From Asanoa siamensis (lineage in GTDB: Bacteria > Actinomycetota > Actinomycetes > Mycobacteriales > Micromonosporaceae): a stretch of 41,595 nt of DNA. The notes under the pieces were generated by a model. That model was not told the origin of the DNA, ran no database searches, and worked only from the letters and a program-made list of their open reading frames with translations. The number at the start of each line of letters is the position of its first letter. The first letter of the stretch is position 1. This document shows, piece by piece, positions 29,570 through 41,125 of the stretch. The translations under genes were made by a program, and so were the position numbers. The DNA lies in assembly GCF_016862555.1 (NCBI RefSeq), contig NZ_BONE01000069.1, forward strand, positions 1-41,595. The letters are read 5' to 3'.

Positions 29570-31000
29570 ATGGCCCTGTTATCCGCCCTCGATCGTGAGC
29601 ACACCGTCGCGCCGCCGGGGTTCAGCCGATGGCTGATACCGCCCGCCGCGCTCGCCGTGCACCTGTGCATCGGCCAGGCGTACGCCACCAGCGTCTACAA
29701 GAACTCGTTCGTCGCGCACTTCGGGACGAGCCAGACCGCGATCGGCATCATCTTCAGCATCGCGATCGTCATGCTCGGCCTGTCGGCGGCCGTCGCCGGC
29801 ACCTGGGTCGAGAACAACGGGCCGCGCAAGGCGATGTTCGTCTCCGCCTCGTTCTGGGGTGCCGGCTTCCTCGTCAGCGCGCTCGGCATCGCGACCGAAC
29901 AACTCTGGCTCGTCTATCTCGGGTACGGCGTGATCGGCGGCATCGGGCTCGGCATCGGCTACATCTCGCCGGTGTCGACCCTGATCAAGTGGTTCCCGGA
30001 CCGCCCCGGCCTGGCCACCGGGCTCGCCATCATGGGCTTCGGCGGCGGCGCCCTGATCGCCGGCCCCGCCTCGCGACAGCTGCTGAGCTTCTACGACAGC
30101 GGCTACGACCCCAACGTCAGCACCTCGGTCGCGAGCGGCGGCGCGCTGGTCGCGCTCTTCCTGACCCTCGGCATCGGCTACTTCCTGATCATGATGTTCG
30201 GGGTCTTCAACGTCCGGGTTCCCGCGGACGGCTGGAAGCCCGAGGGCTTCGACCCCGCCACCGTCGCCGCCAAGCCGCTGGTCACCACCGGCAGCGTGAG
30301 CGCGGCCAACGCGATCAGGACGCGCGCGTTCTGGCTGCTCTGGATCGTGCTGTTCTGCAACGTGACCGCCGGCATCGGCATCCTCGAGCAGGCCAGCCCG
30401 ATGATCCAGGACTTCTTCCGGGACGGTACGACCTCGACCGTCGCGGTCTCGGCCGCGGCCGGCTTCGTCGGTGTCCTGTCGCTGTTCAACATGGCCGGCC
30501 GGTTCGCCTGGTCGTCCACCTCGGACCTGATCGGGCGCAAGCCGATCTACATGATCTACCTCGGCGTCGGCATGGTCCTCTACTTCCTGCTCGCCTCGGT
30601 CGGGCACACCGCGACCGCGCTGTTCGTGCTGCTCGCCGGCGTGATCCTGTCGTTCTACGGCGGCGGCTTCGCGACCGTGCCCGCCTACCTGCGGGACCTC
30701 TTCGGGACCTACCAGGTCGGCGCGATCCACGGCCGGCTGCTGACCGCCTGGTCGGCCGCGGGCGTCGCCGGCCCACTGATCATCAACGGCTTCCTCGACG
30801 CGCAGGGCAAGCCGGGTTCGCTGACCGCCGAGGCGTACCGGCCGGCGCTGTTCACGATGGTCGGCGTGCTGGCCATCGGGTTCCTGGCGAACCTGCTGAT
30901 CCGCCCGGTCCCGGAGCGCTTCCACGAACCGGCCTCCGGCGGACCCACCGTGCCGGCACAATCGAAACCGGCCGAGCCGGTGAAGGGGGCGACCTCATGA
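29570..31000 (+). CDS. OFA family MFS transporter (oxalate/formate antiporter-like)
   Basis: 476 residues from ATG 29570, fixed by AGGAGG 7 nt upstream. HLCIGQAYATSVYKNSF in TM1, GTWVENNGPRKAMFVSA, LIKWFPDRPGLATGLAIMGFGGGALIAGP and a second-half FAWSSTSDLIGRKPIYMIYL are typical OFA family features; YGGGFATVPAYLRDLFGTYQVGAIHGRLLTAWSAAGVAGPLI is the conserved C-terminal part. Members exchange oxalate, formate or other small carboxylates. No oxalate-degrading genes are adjacent. Its TGA overlaps the ATG of a 32-residue gene as ATGA, the conserved pairing of OFA transporter and small subunit. Confidence 0.92.
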   Translation: MALLSALDREHTVAPPGFSRWLIPPAALAVHLCIGQAYATSVYKNSFVAHFGTSQTAIGIIFSIAIVMLGLSAAVAGTWVENNGPRKAMFVSASFWGAGFLVSALGIATEQLWLVYLGYGVIGGIGLGIGYISPVSTLIKWFPDRPGLATGLAIMGFGGGALIAGPASRQLLSFYDSGYDPNVSTSVASGGALVALFLTLGIGYFLIMMFGVFNVRVPADGWKPEGFDPATVAAKPLVTTGSVSAANAIRTRAFWLLWIVLFCNVTAGIGILEQASPMIQDFFRDGTTSTVAVSAAAGFVGVLSLFNMAGRFAWSSTSDLIGRKPIYMIYLGVGMVLYFLLASVGHTATALFVLLAGVILSFYGGGFATVPAYLRDLFGTYQVGAIHGRLLTAWSAAGVAGPLIINGFLDAQGKPGSLTAEAYRPALFTMVGVLAIGFLANLLIRPVPERFHEPASGGPTVPAQSKPAEPVKGATS

Positions 31001-31095
31001 GTACGAGGCTTGTGGTGTCGTGGGCGTTGATCGGGGTTCTGCTCGGCTACGGCGTGGTGGAGACCGTGATCACCGCGGTCAAGCTGTTCGGCTGA
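30997..31095 (+). CDS. MFS transporter small subunit (32 residues)
   Basis: ATG 30997 gives MSTRLVVSWALIGVLL, then GYGVVETVITAVKLFG: one membrane helix with an amphipathic end. Length, position after an OFA transporter and the ATGA overlap match the family annotated as MFS transporter small subunit, thought to accompany the large permease. Its last 17 bp overlap the opposing TDT-family gene. Confidence 0.75.
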   Translation: MSTRLVVSWALIGVLLGYGVVETVITAVKLFG

Positions 31096-32053
31096 CCGTC
31101 GGCGGCGGCGTCGGTCTGGGCGGGAGATAGCGGCCGCGGGCGACCGCGACCAGCGTGCGCAGGAAGACGCCGCCGACCAGCAGCGTGATCGCGCCGATCA
31201 CCAGCCAGCTCAGCGCGAAGTGCCCGGTCGGCCGACCCATGTTGATCCAGATCAGCGCCGCAGCCGCGACCGCCGCGTAGGCGAAGGTGAACGCCCAGAA
31301 CGCCGGGCTGAACGTCAGCCGCAGGTACGCCGGCAGGAAACGCACCTGGGCGACCACCAGCAGCACGCCGTAGCCGGCGAGGATGGCCGCGAACACGTCG
31401 ATCCGGAAGCCGTTGAGCGCGAAGTAGGCGATGCTGGCCACCGGCGCCGGCGCCACCTCGATGGCCAGCGTGGGGAACAGCGGCGGCGGGAGCACCGGGC
31501 TGACGAACAGCCGGTTCATGATGATCGACCCGAGCACGAGCCAGCAGATCAGGCCGAGGCCGAACATGAACTCGCCGAGACGACGCTGCCCCACGTTGGT
31601 GGCGGCGGCCGAAGCGACCAGCCCACCGGCGACGGTCGGCAGGAAGAACCCCGGATGGATCTTCGCCGGGTCCAGCGCGGCGTAGATCCACTGGCCGGTC
31701 AGGACGCCGCCGTAGAGGATCGTGAGCACGATGAAGACGTCGACCAGCACGACCGCGGCGTCGTGCGCGTGGGGCTCCAGTCCCAGGGCGGCGATCAGCA
31801 TGGGGACGATCAACGCCACCGAGATGAACGGCGCCCCGATGTTGTCGAGCAGGTCGGCGCGCACGTCCCGCCACCGCGCGAAATAGAGCACGCAGGAGAC
31901 CAGCCAGACGGCGGCGGCCAGGATCATCAGCGCGTCGGTGACGCCGGCCGGGGTGATGCCGTACCTCTCGCCGAACGCCCAAACCTCAGCCAGCCCCGCC
32001 AGTCCGAACGAGGCGCTGAACACGTTTGGTGGCACTCTGCCCAGTTTGGCCAC
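31079..32053 (-). CDS. TDT/TehA/SLAC1-family membrane transporter
   Basis: 324 residues from GTG 32053 (another GTG at 32035). About ten helices. VFSASFGLAGLAEVW is the family opening, VLTGQWIYAALDPAKIHPGFFLPTVAGGLVASAA, LGLICWLVLGSIIMNRLFV and YLRLTFSPAFWAFTFAYAAVAAAAL are characteristic of the tellurite-resistance/dicarboxylate transporter and SLAC1 channel family, including the aromatic gate region. It probably moves small anions such as C4-dicarboxylates or halides, or acts as a channel. It converges with the OFA small subunit (17-bp overlap) and ends in a Pro-rich tail (PPRPTPPPTV). Confidence 0.9.
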   Translation of the reverse strand: MAKLGRVPPNVFSASFGLAGLAEVWAFGERYGITPAGVTDALMILAAAVWLVSCVLYFARWRDVRADLLDNIGAPFISVALIVPMLIAALGLEPHAHDAAVVLVDVFIVLTILYGGVLTGQWIYAALDPAKIHPGFFLPTVAGGLVASAAATNVGQRRLGEFMFGLGLICWLVLGSIIMNRLFVSPVLPPPLFPTLAIEVAPAPVASIAYFALNGFRIDVFAAILAGYGVLLVVAQVRFLPAYLRLTFSPAFWAFTFAYAAVAAAALIWINMGRPTGHFALSWLVIGAITLLVGGVFLRTLVAVARGRYLPPRPTPPPTVSRTA

Positions 32054-32112
32054 AAAATGGACGTTACCGGGCGGGGGTTCCCTCGGGGGCGTGCATCCGG
32101 CATCCTCGATCC

Positions 32113-32361
32113 ATGGGTGAGGTCTACCCGTTCCCGGGAGTTGGCGACACCTTCGACGACGTACGCGACGGCGGACGCACCATGCGGGTCAGCGTGCACG
32201 CCGACCGCGACATGGTCGTGCTCTCGCTCTGGTCCGGTGTGTTCTGCCGGGCGTCCTTCCGCCTGGCCGCCGCCGACGCCGAGCGCCTGCGAGCCGTGCT
32301 CGAACAAGCCGAACGGCCGGCCGCGACCGAACCCGAACCCCCGGTCAGCGCTTGCGGATGA
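32113..32361 (+). CDS. Conserved small actinobacterial protein
   Basis: 82 residues from ATG 32113: MGEVYPFPGVGDTFDDVRDGGRTMRVSVHADRDMVVLSLWSGVFCRASFRLAAADAERLRAVLEQA. This is a small beta-sheet plus terminal helix, with the motif VVLSLW-x4-C-x-ASFRL, found widely in actinobacteria without a known role. No membrane helix. The last 17 bp overlap the opposing O-methyltransferase gene. It starts about 60 bp from the divergent TDT gene, whose promoter it likely shares. Confidence 0.75.
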   Translation: MGEVYPFPGVGDTFDDVRDGGRTMRVSVHADRDMVVLSLWSGVFCRASFRLAAADAERLRAVLEQAERPAATEPEPPVSACG

Positions 32362-32995
32362 GCGTCACCCCGTCGCGTACGGGCAGCATGACGACACTGA
32401 CGCGCGGGTCGGCCACGACCTGGTCGTTGATCGCCCGGATCGCGAGGTCGGCCTCCCCGGTCGCGGTCGGGTCGACCACCCGCCCGCCGCGCAGCACGTT
32501 GTCGAGCACGATCAGGCCACCGCGGCGCAGCCGGGTGACGATCTCCGCGTAGTAGGCCGCGTACCCGGTCTTGTCGGCGTCGATGAACGCGAAGTCGATC
32601 GTCTCCTCCGCCGGCAGCGCGCGCAGCGTCTCGACGGCCGGCGCGATCCGCAGGTCGATCCGGTCGGCCACGCCGGCCCGGTCCCAGTAGCGCCGCGCGA
32701 CCGAGGTCCACTCGTCGCTGACGTCGCAGGCCAGCAGCGTGCCGCCCGGCGCCAGGCCGCGGGCGATGCAGATCGACGAGTAGCCGGTGAACACCCCGAC
32801 CTCGACTGCCTGGGTGGCGCCGACGAGCTGGACCAGCATGGTCAACAGCTCACCCTCGTCGTGCGAGATCTGCATGCCGGCCGCGTCGGGGAACGCGCGC
32901 GCGGTCTCGATCGCGAGCTCGCGGAGCAACGGGTCGGAGGGCGTCGAGTGGGCGAGCAGGTAGTCGCTGATCGCGGCGCTGGTGATGTCGGGCAT
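32345..32995 (-). CDS. SAM-dependent O-methyltransferase (CCoAOMT type)
   Basis: 216 residues from ATG 32995. LLTMLVQLVGATQAVEVGVFTGYSSICIARGLAPGGTLLACDVSDEWTSVARRYW is motif I in the form typical of family 3 O-methyltransferases, FAFIDADKTGYAAYYAEIV carries the metal-binding aspartates, and GGLIVLDNVLRGGRVVDP the remaining metal ligand with N. The N-terminal LLRELAIETARAFPDAAGMQISHDEGELL is the conserved helical region. Such enzymes methylate catechols; similar proteins occur in macrolide and saframycin clusters and as housekeeping genes. No cluster is visible. It diverges from the SMP-30 gene across about 60 bp. Confidence 0.93.
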   Translation of the reverse strand: MPDITSAAISDYLLAHSTPSDPLLRELAIETARAFPDAAGMQISHDEGELLTMLVQLVGATQAVEVGVFTGYSSICIARGLAPGGTLLACDVSDEWTSVARRYWDRAGVADRIDLRIAPAVETLRALPAEETIDFAFIDADKTGYAAYYAEIVTRLRRGGLIVLDNVLRGGRVVDPTATGEADLAIRAINDQVVADPRVSVVMLPVRDGVTLIRKR

Positions 32996-33054
32996 GATCA
33001 CCAGCCTATCCAGGAGCTGCCGGGGCGTTGAACGCATGGCAGGATGAGAACGTT

Positions 33055-36677
<3,623 letters not shown>

Positions 36678-36680
36678 GGT

Positions 36681-36701
36681 GCCCGCCGGGGCCCGGCGGG
36701 C
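36681..36701 (+). terminator. Hairpin after beta-galactosidase gene
   Basis: GCCCGCCGGG, a single G, then CCCGGCGGGC: a perfect 10-bp stem 4 bp after the stop codon and 30 bp before the next start. It probably ends or attenuates the lactonase-galactosidase mRNA. Confidence 0.6.
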
Positions 36702-36730
36702 GCAGAATGACGGTGGACTGGGAGGTCGCC

Positions 36731-36916
36731 ATGGCCGACGACGACGAGCGCGTGGTCTTCACCGACGAGGAGGCCGCCTTCCTGCGGCACGTCCGGTTCG
36801 GCGAGCTGCCACCCCGGGTGCTTCCCGACGAGCTGGTCGAGCTGCACGAGACCGACCACCGGCCGGGCATCCCGGAGAACCACCTCGACGACCGCGACTG
36901 GCGCGGCAGCGCCTGA
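36731..36916 (+). CDS. Small acidic protein, 61 residues
   Basis: GGAGG lies 5 nt before ATG 36731, preferred over ATG 36707. The product MADDDERVVFTDEEAAFLRHVRFGELP continues with RVLPDELVELHETDHRPG and ends DDRDWRGSA: strongly acidic, predicted helical, no membrane segment. Coding bias is good. Directly after the stop, a 15-bp repeat re-encodes RDWRG in another frame, ending at a TAG at 36949-36951, which suggests the C-terminus was once longer. Function unknown. Confidence 0.65.
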   Translation: MADDDERVVFTDEEAAFLRHVRFGELPPRVLPDELVELHETDHRPGIPENHLDDRDWRGSA

Positions 36917-36941
36917 GCCTGGACGCCCGCGACTGGCGCGG
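36892..36941. repeat. 15-bp direct repeat at end of 61-residue gene
   Basis: CCGCGACTGGCGCGG occurs at 36892-36906 and 36927-36941, period 35 bp. Both copies encode Arg-Asp-Trp-Arg-Gly but in different frames, the first inside the gene and the second beyond its stop codon. Confidence 0.8.
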
Positions 36942-36947
36942 GACCGT

Positions 36948-38081
36948 CTAGACCACCTTGTCGAGGAAGCGGGTGACCTCGGCCGCGTAGGCCGGCGGGT
37001 CGACGTTCCACGAAGCCACGTGGCCGCCGTCGCGGGTCGCGACCAGGGTGACCAGGTCCGGCCGTTGCGCGGCGTACGCGTGCGCCGGGCCGGTGCGGAC
37101 GCGCAAGTCGGCCTCGTCGACGAAGAACAGCGCCGGCACGGTCAGCTCGCCCGGGTGCTGGTCCAGCAGCGACAGGTCGAGCCGGGCCCGCCACTGCGTG
37201 AACCGCTTCGCCGACCACGTGATCGGTGCCGGTACGCGCCGCAGGTCGGCCTGGTAGTCGATCACCCCGGCCCAGGAGAGCACCGGGCTGTCCAGCACCA
37301 CGCCGCGGATCACGGCGGCGTCCGCGACCGGCAGCCGGCGCAGCGCGGTCAGCACGATGCCGCCGCCCATCGACCAGCCGAACAGCACGATCTCGGTGGC
37401 CCCGTGCTCGCGCGCGTACCGGATCGCGGCCGCCAGGTCGCGCCACTCGGTGTCGCCCATGTGGTAGTAGCCGTCCGGGCTGGCCGGCGCGTCCGGGTCG
37501 TTGCGGTAACCGATCACCAGCGTGGTCAGCCCTTTGCCGACGACGTCGGGCAGCACCCGCAGCGCCTCGTGGCGGCTGCCGCCCCGGCCGTGCACGGCGA
37601 TCGCCCAGGCGCCGGGCCGCTGCGCGCCCGGCGGCGGCACCAGCCAGGCCGGCATGTCGCCGAGCTCGCCCGGCACCGGGACGGTCGAGAAGTCCAAACC
37701 GAACGCTTCCTTCGGGTCGGTGCCGTATACGTTGTAGTCGACCTCGACCATGAGCCCGGGGAACAGCCCGTCGATGCCGCCGGCCACCACGCGGCGCACC
37801 ACGGCGTCGCCCTCGACGCGGACGTCGGCCGAGAGCCGGACGGTGCCGCCCGGCCAGATCAGGCCGACCGGGATCGGCTTCACGGTGTCGTCGTCGCGAC
37901 TGAGCGTGACCTCGTCGCCGGCCATGTCGAGCACCCGCACCAGCAGGTCGGCGGTGCGCACGACGCGCAGCACCTCGCCCGAGAAGTAGTAGCCGGCCGC
38001 CGCGGTGCTGATCACGCTGACCACACTGGTCACCGCGGCGGTCACGGCACCGCCGACCAGCCCCCGTCGGTTCACGATCAC
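36948..38081 (-). CDS. Membrane-anchored alpha/beta hydrolase
   Basis: 377 residues from GTG 38081. A single hydrophobic segment (about 8-32) anchors or exports the protein. After a beta-rich domain (about 40-145), the hydrolase fold begins: AWAIAVHGRGGSRHEALR (oxyanion region), nucleophile elbow GWSMGGG with S237, acid in FFVDEADLRV (D322 or D325) and H354 in RDGGHVASW. Such proteins act as esterases, acyltransferases or peptidases outside the membrane; the substrate is unknown. The extra N-terminal beta domain of about 100 residues is not recognised. Confidence 0.85.
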   Translation of the reverse strand: MIVNRRGLVGGAVTAAVTSVVSVISTAAAGYYFSGEVLRVVRTADLLVRVLDMAGDEVTLSRDDDTVKPIPVGLIWPGGTVRLSADVRVEGDAVVRRVVAGGIDGLFPGLMVEVDYNVYGTDPKEAFGLDFSTVPVPGELGDMPAWLVPPPGAQRPGAWAIAVHGRGGSRHEALRVLPDVVGKGLTTLVIGYRNDPDAPASPDGYYHMGDTEWRDLAAAIRYAREHGATEIVLFGWSMGGGIVLTALRRLPVADAAVIRGVVLDSPVLSWAGVIDYQADLRRVPAPITWSAKRFTQWRARLDLSLLDQHPGELTVPALFFVDEADLRVRTGPAHAYAAQRPDLVTLVATRDGGHVASWNVDPPAYAAEVTRFLDKVV

Positions 38082-38133
38082 ACCGGCAACGACATCACAA
38101 AACCCAAGATCATGCGACGGTACGGTGACCGAG

Positions 38134-38370
38134 CTAATAGCGCCGGCGGCGGACCAGCACGACGACGGCGGTCGGAATGATCACCGCGAGCACGGCGAGC
38201 GCGACCTGCGAGACCATCGGCCAGGTGCCCGGGTCGGGCGGCGCGGGGCGAGCCTTGCCCTCCGCGGAGGGCGCGAAGAACAACACGGTGACGACGATGA
38301 CGGCGACCGCGATGGCGCCGGCGCGCAGCAGCCGGCGGAGCACCACGGTGCGCTCGCTTGGCTGTGACAC
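38134..38370 (-). CDS. Small two-helix membrane protein
   Basis: 78 residues from GTG 38370, chosen because AAGG is 6 nt upstream. A basic N-terminus (SQPSERTVVLRRLLRAG), helix 1 (AIAVAVIVVTVLFFAP), an extracytoplasmic Pro/Gly loop (RPAPPDPGTWPM) and helix 2 (VALAVLAVIIPTAVVVLV) ending RRRRY. No family recognised. It sits 53 bp before the hydrolase gene on the same strand and may be cotranscribed with it. Two stop codons follow in a row. The upstream gap (38371-38499) has an AT-rich core near 38440-38460 that may hold a promoter. Confidence 0.65.
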   Translation of the reverse strand: MSQPSERTVVLRRLLRAGAIAVAVIVVTVLFFAPSAEGKARPAPPDPGTWPMVSQVALAVLAVIIPTAVVVLVRRRRY

Positions 38371-38499
38371 GGCGAGCCTTCCGGTGGGCGTCCGGGTTGG
38401 TACGCCCACACGGTAGCGAAGCGGCCGGGAGATCGACGCTCATTTAACGGTCATCTAATCCAACCTTGCGAATGCCCTATGCCGCCGCTCCGCCGCCGT

Positions 38500-39339
38500 C
38501 TAGAACTCCTCCCAGGTGCGGGGGTCCTGCTTCACGGGCTTGCCGACGTCGACGGCTGTGACGGCCGCGACGTCGGCGGGCTCGAGCGAGAAGCCGAAGA
38601 TGTCGGCGTTGAGCCGCTGGCGTTCCGGGTTGGTCGACGCCGGCACGGTGGTGATGCCGCGCTCGACCAGCCAGCGCAGCACGACCTGCGACGGCGCCAC
38701 GCCCAGGCGGGCGGCGATCGCGGTCACCGTCGGGTGCTCCAGGATCCCGCTGTTGCGCTCCAGCGGGCTCCACGCCTGCACGACGGTGCCGTGCCGGGAC
38801 ACCTCGTCGACGACGCCGACCTGGGCGTGCGTCGGCGAGACCTGCAACTGGTCGACGGCCGGCACGACGCTGGTCGCATCGACCACCGCGCGGATGTGCT
38901 CGTCGAGGAAGTTCGACACCCCGATCGAGCGGATCAGGCCCTCCTCACGAAGGGCGACCATCTCCGCGTACGACTCGACGTAGCGGCCCACCCGCGGCAG
39001 CGGCCAGTGGATCAGGTACAGGTCGACGTAGTCGAGGCCCAGCCGGTCCAGCGAGGCGGTGAAGCCCTCCCGCACGTACGGCTTGCCCTGATGGCGACCG
39101 GCCAGCTTGCTGGTGACGAAGAACTCCTCGCGCGGCAGCCCGCTCTCCCGGATCGCGGTGCCGACCGCGTCCTCGTTCCCGTAGTTGTAGGCGGTGTCGA
39201 GCAGCCGGTAGCCGGTCTCGACCGCGGCGAGGATCGCGTCGACAAGCTGTCGACCCTTGGCCGGGTAGGTGCCGAGCCCGAGCCAGGGCATCTCGTGACC
39301 GTCGTTGAGCGTACGGGTGGGAATGGAGATCGGTGCCAT
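38500..39339 (-). CDS. Aldo/keto reductase (AKR5-type)
   Basis: 279 residues from ATG 39339, with GGGG just upstream; a GTG at 39348 has no spacing for a ribosome site. IPTRTLNDGHEMPWLGLGTY, YRLLDTAYNYGNEDAVG (catalytic D and Y), FFVTSKL (K), DYVDLYLIHWPLP (H) and IRSIGVSNF form the complete AKR active site; late ITTVPASTNPERQRLNADIFGF binds NADPH. It reduces small aldehydes or ketones in the cytoplasm. It starts 10 bp after the TetR gene on the same strand, so TetR probably controls it together with the divergent AKR at 40080. Confidence 0.93.
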   Translation of the reverse strand: MAPISIPTRTLNDGHEMPWLGLGTYPAKGRQLVDAILAAVETGYRLLDTAYNYGNEDAVGTAIRESGLPREEFFVTSKLAGRHQGKPYVREGFTASLDRLGLDYVDLYLIHWPLPRVGRYVESYAEMVALREEGLIRSIGVSNFLDEHIRAVVDATSVVPAVDQLQVSPTHAQVGVVDEVSRHGTVVQAWSPLERNSGILEHPTVTAIAARLGVAPSQVVLRWLVERGITTVPASTNPERQRLNADIFGFSLEPADVAAVTAVDVGKPVKQDPRTWEEF

Positions 39340-39349
39340 GATCCCCACC

Positions 39350-40030
39350 CTAGATGCGGTCCAGCCATTCCCCGAGAAGCACCTGCTCGGCCGGGCTGAA
39401 CCGGTCGGCGACGGCGGGCAGCGCGGCCTTCAACGACTGGGCGCGGGCCGCGACGGTCTCGGGGCCCGCCTGCGTCAGCACCGCGGCCATGACCGCGTCG
39501 CGGAGCGTGCGGGACAGGTCCGTGTGGGCGTCGAGGGTGCCGTCGCTCTGTGCGGCGATCAGCGCCAGCGTCACGCCGACACTGGCCGCGTACACCATGG
39601 GAACGGCGGTCTCGACCGGGACGCGCAACCGGCCCGCGGCGGCGACCCGGCGCATGATGCCGGTGAGCAGGTCGTGCCCCTCGCCGCTGACCGCCGACGG
39701 GTCGCCGGGGCGTGGGTCGCCGTAGATCAGCCGGTAGAGCGCCGGGTTGGCCAGCCCGAACTCGACGTGCAGGTCCCAGCCGGCGACGAGGTCCTCGACC
39801 GGGTCGTCGCGGCGCTCCCCCGCGCGCTTCTGCCGCAGGTAGCTGGCCCACGCCTCGTCGGCGACGGCGGCGAACAGGCCGGCCATGTCGCCGAACTGGC
39901 GGTAGATCGTCTGGGCCTGCACGCCGGCCGCGGCACTGACCGCCCGGGTCGAGACGGCGTCGCGACCGCCGGTGGCCAGGAGCTCCGCCGCCGCGTCGAG
40001 GATCCGCCGCCGAGGTGTTGTCACCACCAC
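39350..40030 (-). CDS. TetR family transcriptional regulator
   Basis: 226 residues starting at one of three consecutive GTG codons (40030 upstream-most); no ribosome site is visible, so a leaderless mRNA is possible. RRRILDAAAELLATGGRDAVSTRAVSAAAGVQAQTIYRQFGDMAGLFAAVAD is the TetR helix-turn-helix. The ligand domain has DPVEDLVAGWDLHVEFGLANPALYRLIYG, typical of the group with TetR_C domains that bind small organic inducers. It sits between two aldo/keto reductases and two operator-like repeats (40033-40071), and presumably senses a carbonyl compound they consume. Confidence 0.93.
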   Translation of the reverse strand: MVVTTPRRRILDAAAELLATGGRDAVSTRAVSAAAGVQAQTIYRQFGDMAGLFAAVADEAWASYLRQKRAGERRDDPVEDLVAGWDLHVEFGLANPALYRLIYGDPRPGDPSAVSGEGHDLLTGIMRRVAAAGRLRVPVETAVPMVYAASVGVTLALIAAQSDGTLDAHTDLSRTLRDAVMAAVLTQAGPETVAARAQSLKAALPAVADRFSPAEQVLLGEWLDRI

Positions 40031-40032
40031 AT

Positions 40033-40071
40033 GTTAGCACCGATAACGTTCTTGCGTTAGCAGTGCTAACG
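40033..40071. promoter_or_regulatory. TetR operators between tetR and the divergent AKR
   Basis: CGTTAGCA-G-TGCTAACG (40055-40071) is a perfect 17-bp inverted repeat. A weaker related site, GTTAGCACCGATAAC (40033-40047), shares the GTTAGCA half. The whole 49-bp gap between the two start codons is occupied, so one repressor could shut both promoters. Confidence 0.75.
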
Positions 40072-40079
40072 TGGCCGGC

Positions 40080-41087
40080 ATGACGATCCCCACCCGCAAG
40101 CTCAGCGCTGCCGGCCCCGTCGTGGGCGCCCTCGGTCTCGGGGCCATGGGCATGTCCGACATGTACGGCCCGGCCGACGAGAGCCAGAGCATCGCCACCC
40201 TGCACGCGGCCCTCGACGCGGGCATGAACCTGATCGACACGGCCGACTTCTACGGCTCCGGCCACAACGAGTTGCTGATCTCCCGCGCCCTGCGCGAGCG
40301 GCGCCGCGACGAGGTCGTGCTCAGCGTCAAGTTCGGCAGCCGCAAGCACCCCGACGGCTCGTTCCAGCCGGCCCCCTACGACGTGTCGGCGGTCGCCGTC
40401 CGCGACCGGCTCGCCCAGTCGCTGCGCCGGCTGAACACCGACTACATCGACATCTACCGGCCGTCACGCCTCAACCCCGACGTGCCGATCGAGGAGACCG
40501 TCGGCGCGCTGCGCGAGATGCAGGAGGCCGGCTACATCCGCCACATCGGACTGTCCGAAGTGGGCGAGGAGAGCATCCGCCGGGCCGCGGCCGTCGCCAC
40601 GATCAGCGACGTGCAGATCGAGTACTCGCTGCTGTCCCGTGGTCCGGAGCAGGCGTTGCTGCCCACGCTGCGCGAGCTCGGCATCGGGCTGACCGCGTAC
40701 GGCGTGCTCTCCCGCGGCCTGCTCAGCGGCCACTGGACGGTGGACCGGGCCCTGGGCAGCAAGGATTTCCGTGCCGCCCTGCCCCGGTTCAACGGCGCGA
40801 ACCTGGCCGCCAACCTGAAGCTGGTCGAGGAGCTCGGCCGGGTCGCGCGCGAGCTCGCGGCGACCACGAGCCAGGTCGCGATCGCCTGGGTCGCGGCGCA
40901 GGGCGACGACATCGTGCCGCTGGTCGGCGCCCGCCGGGTCGACCGGCTGGAGGAGTCCCTCGGCGCCCTCGATGTGCGGCTCACGCCGGAGCACCTCACC
41001 CGGATCGAGGCCGCGATCCCGGCCGGCGCGGCCGCCGGCGGTCGCTACATGGACCAGCAGTTGCACCTGCTGGACAGCGAGCGGTGA
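40080..41087 (+). CDS. Aldo/keto reductase (pyridoxal reductase/YakC-like)
   Basis: 335 residues from ATG 40080 (GTG at 40071 is in frame). LGLGAMGMSDMYGPADESQSIATLHAALDAGMNLIDTADFYGSGHNE (catalytic D and Y), VLSVKFG (K), DYIDIYRPSRLNP and YIRHIGLSEVGEESIRRAAAV, then DIVPLVGARRVDRLEESLGAL at the coenzyme site. The position that is His in most AKRs lies in the IYRPSR stretch and is not His, as in the related YakC/pyridoxal reductase group. Probably reduces a carbonyl, controlled with the divergent TetR gene through 40033-40071. A hairpin overlaps its stop codon. Confidence 0.92.
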   Translation: MTIPTRKLSAAGPVVGALGLGAMGMSDMYGPADESQSIATLHAALDAGMNLIDTADFYGSGHNELLISRALRERRRDEVVLSVKFGSRKHPDGSFQPAPYDVSAVAVRDRLAQSLRRLNTDYIDIYRPSRLNPDVPIEETVGALREMQEAGYIRHIGLSEVGEESIRRAAAVATISDVQIEYSLLSRGPEQALLPTLRELGIGLTAYGVLSRGLLSGHWTVDRALGSKDFRAALPRFNGANLAANLKLVEELGRVARELAATTSQVAIAWVAAQGDDIVPLVGARRVDRLEESLGALDVRLTPEHLTRIEAAIPAGAAAGGRYMDQQLHLLDSER

Positions 41088-41100
41088 CCGCCGTCACCGC
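41081..41100 (+). terminator. Hairpin at end of AKR gene
   Basis: GCGGTGAC-CGCC-GTCACCGC: a perfect 8-bp stem whose left arm contains the TGA of the AKR gene. It lies 26 bp before the next start, so it may also attenuate read-through. No T-tract. Confidence 0.5.
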
Positions 41101-41125
41101 CGCGGTGCGGGAGTAGCCTGGGCGA

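Noticed and set aside
31220-33031. 603-codon plus-strand frame across the TDT and O-methyltransferase genes
   Set aside because: Asp/His/Arg-rich shadow of real minus-strand genes.
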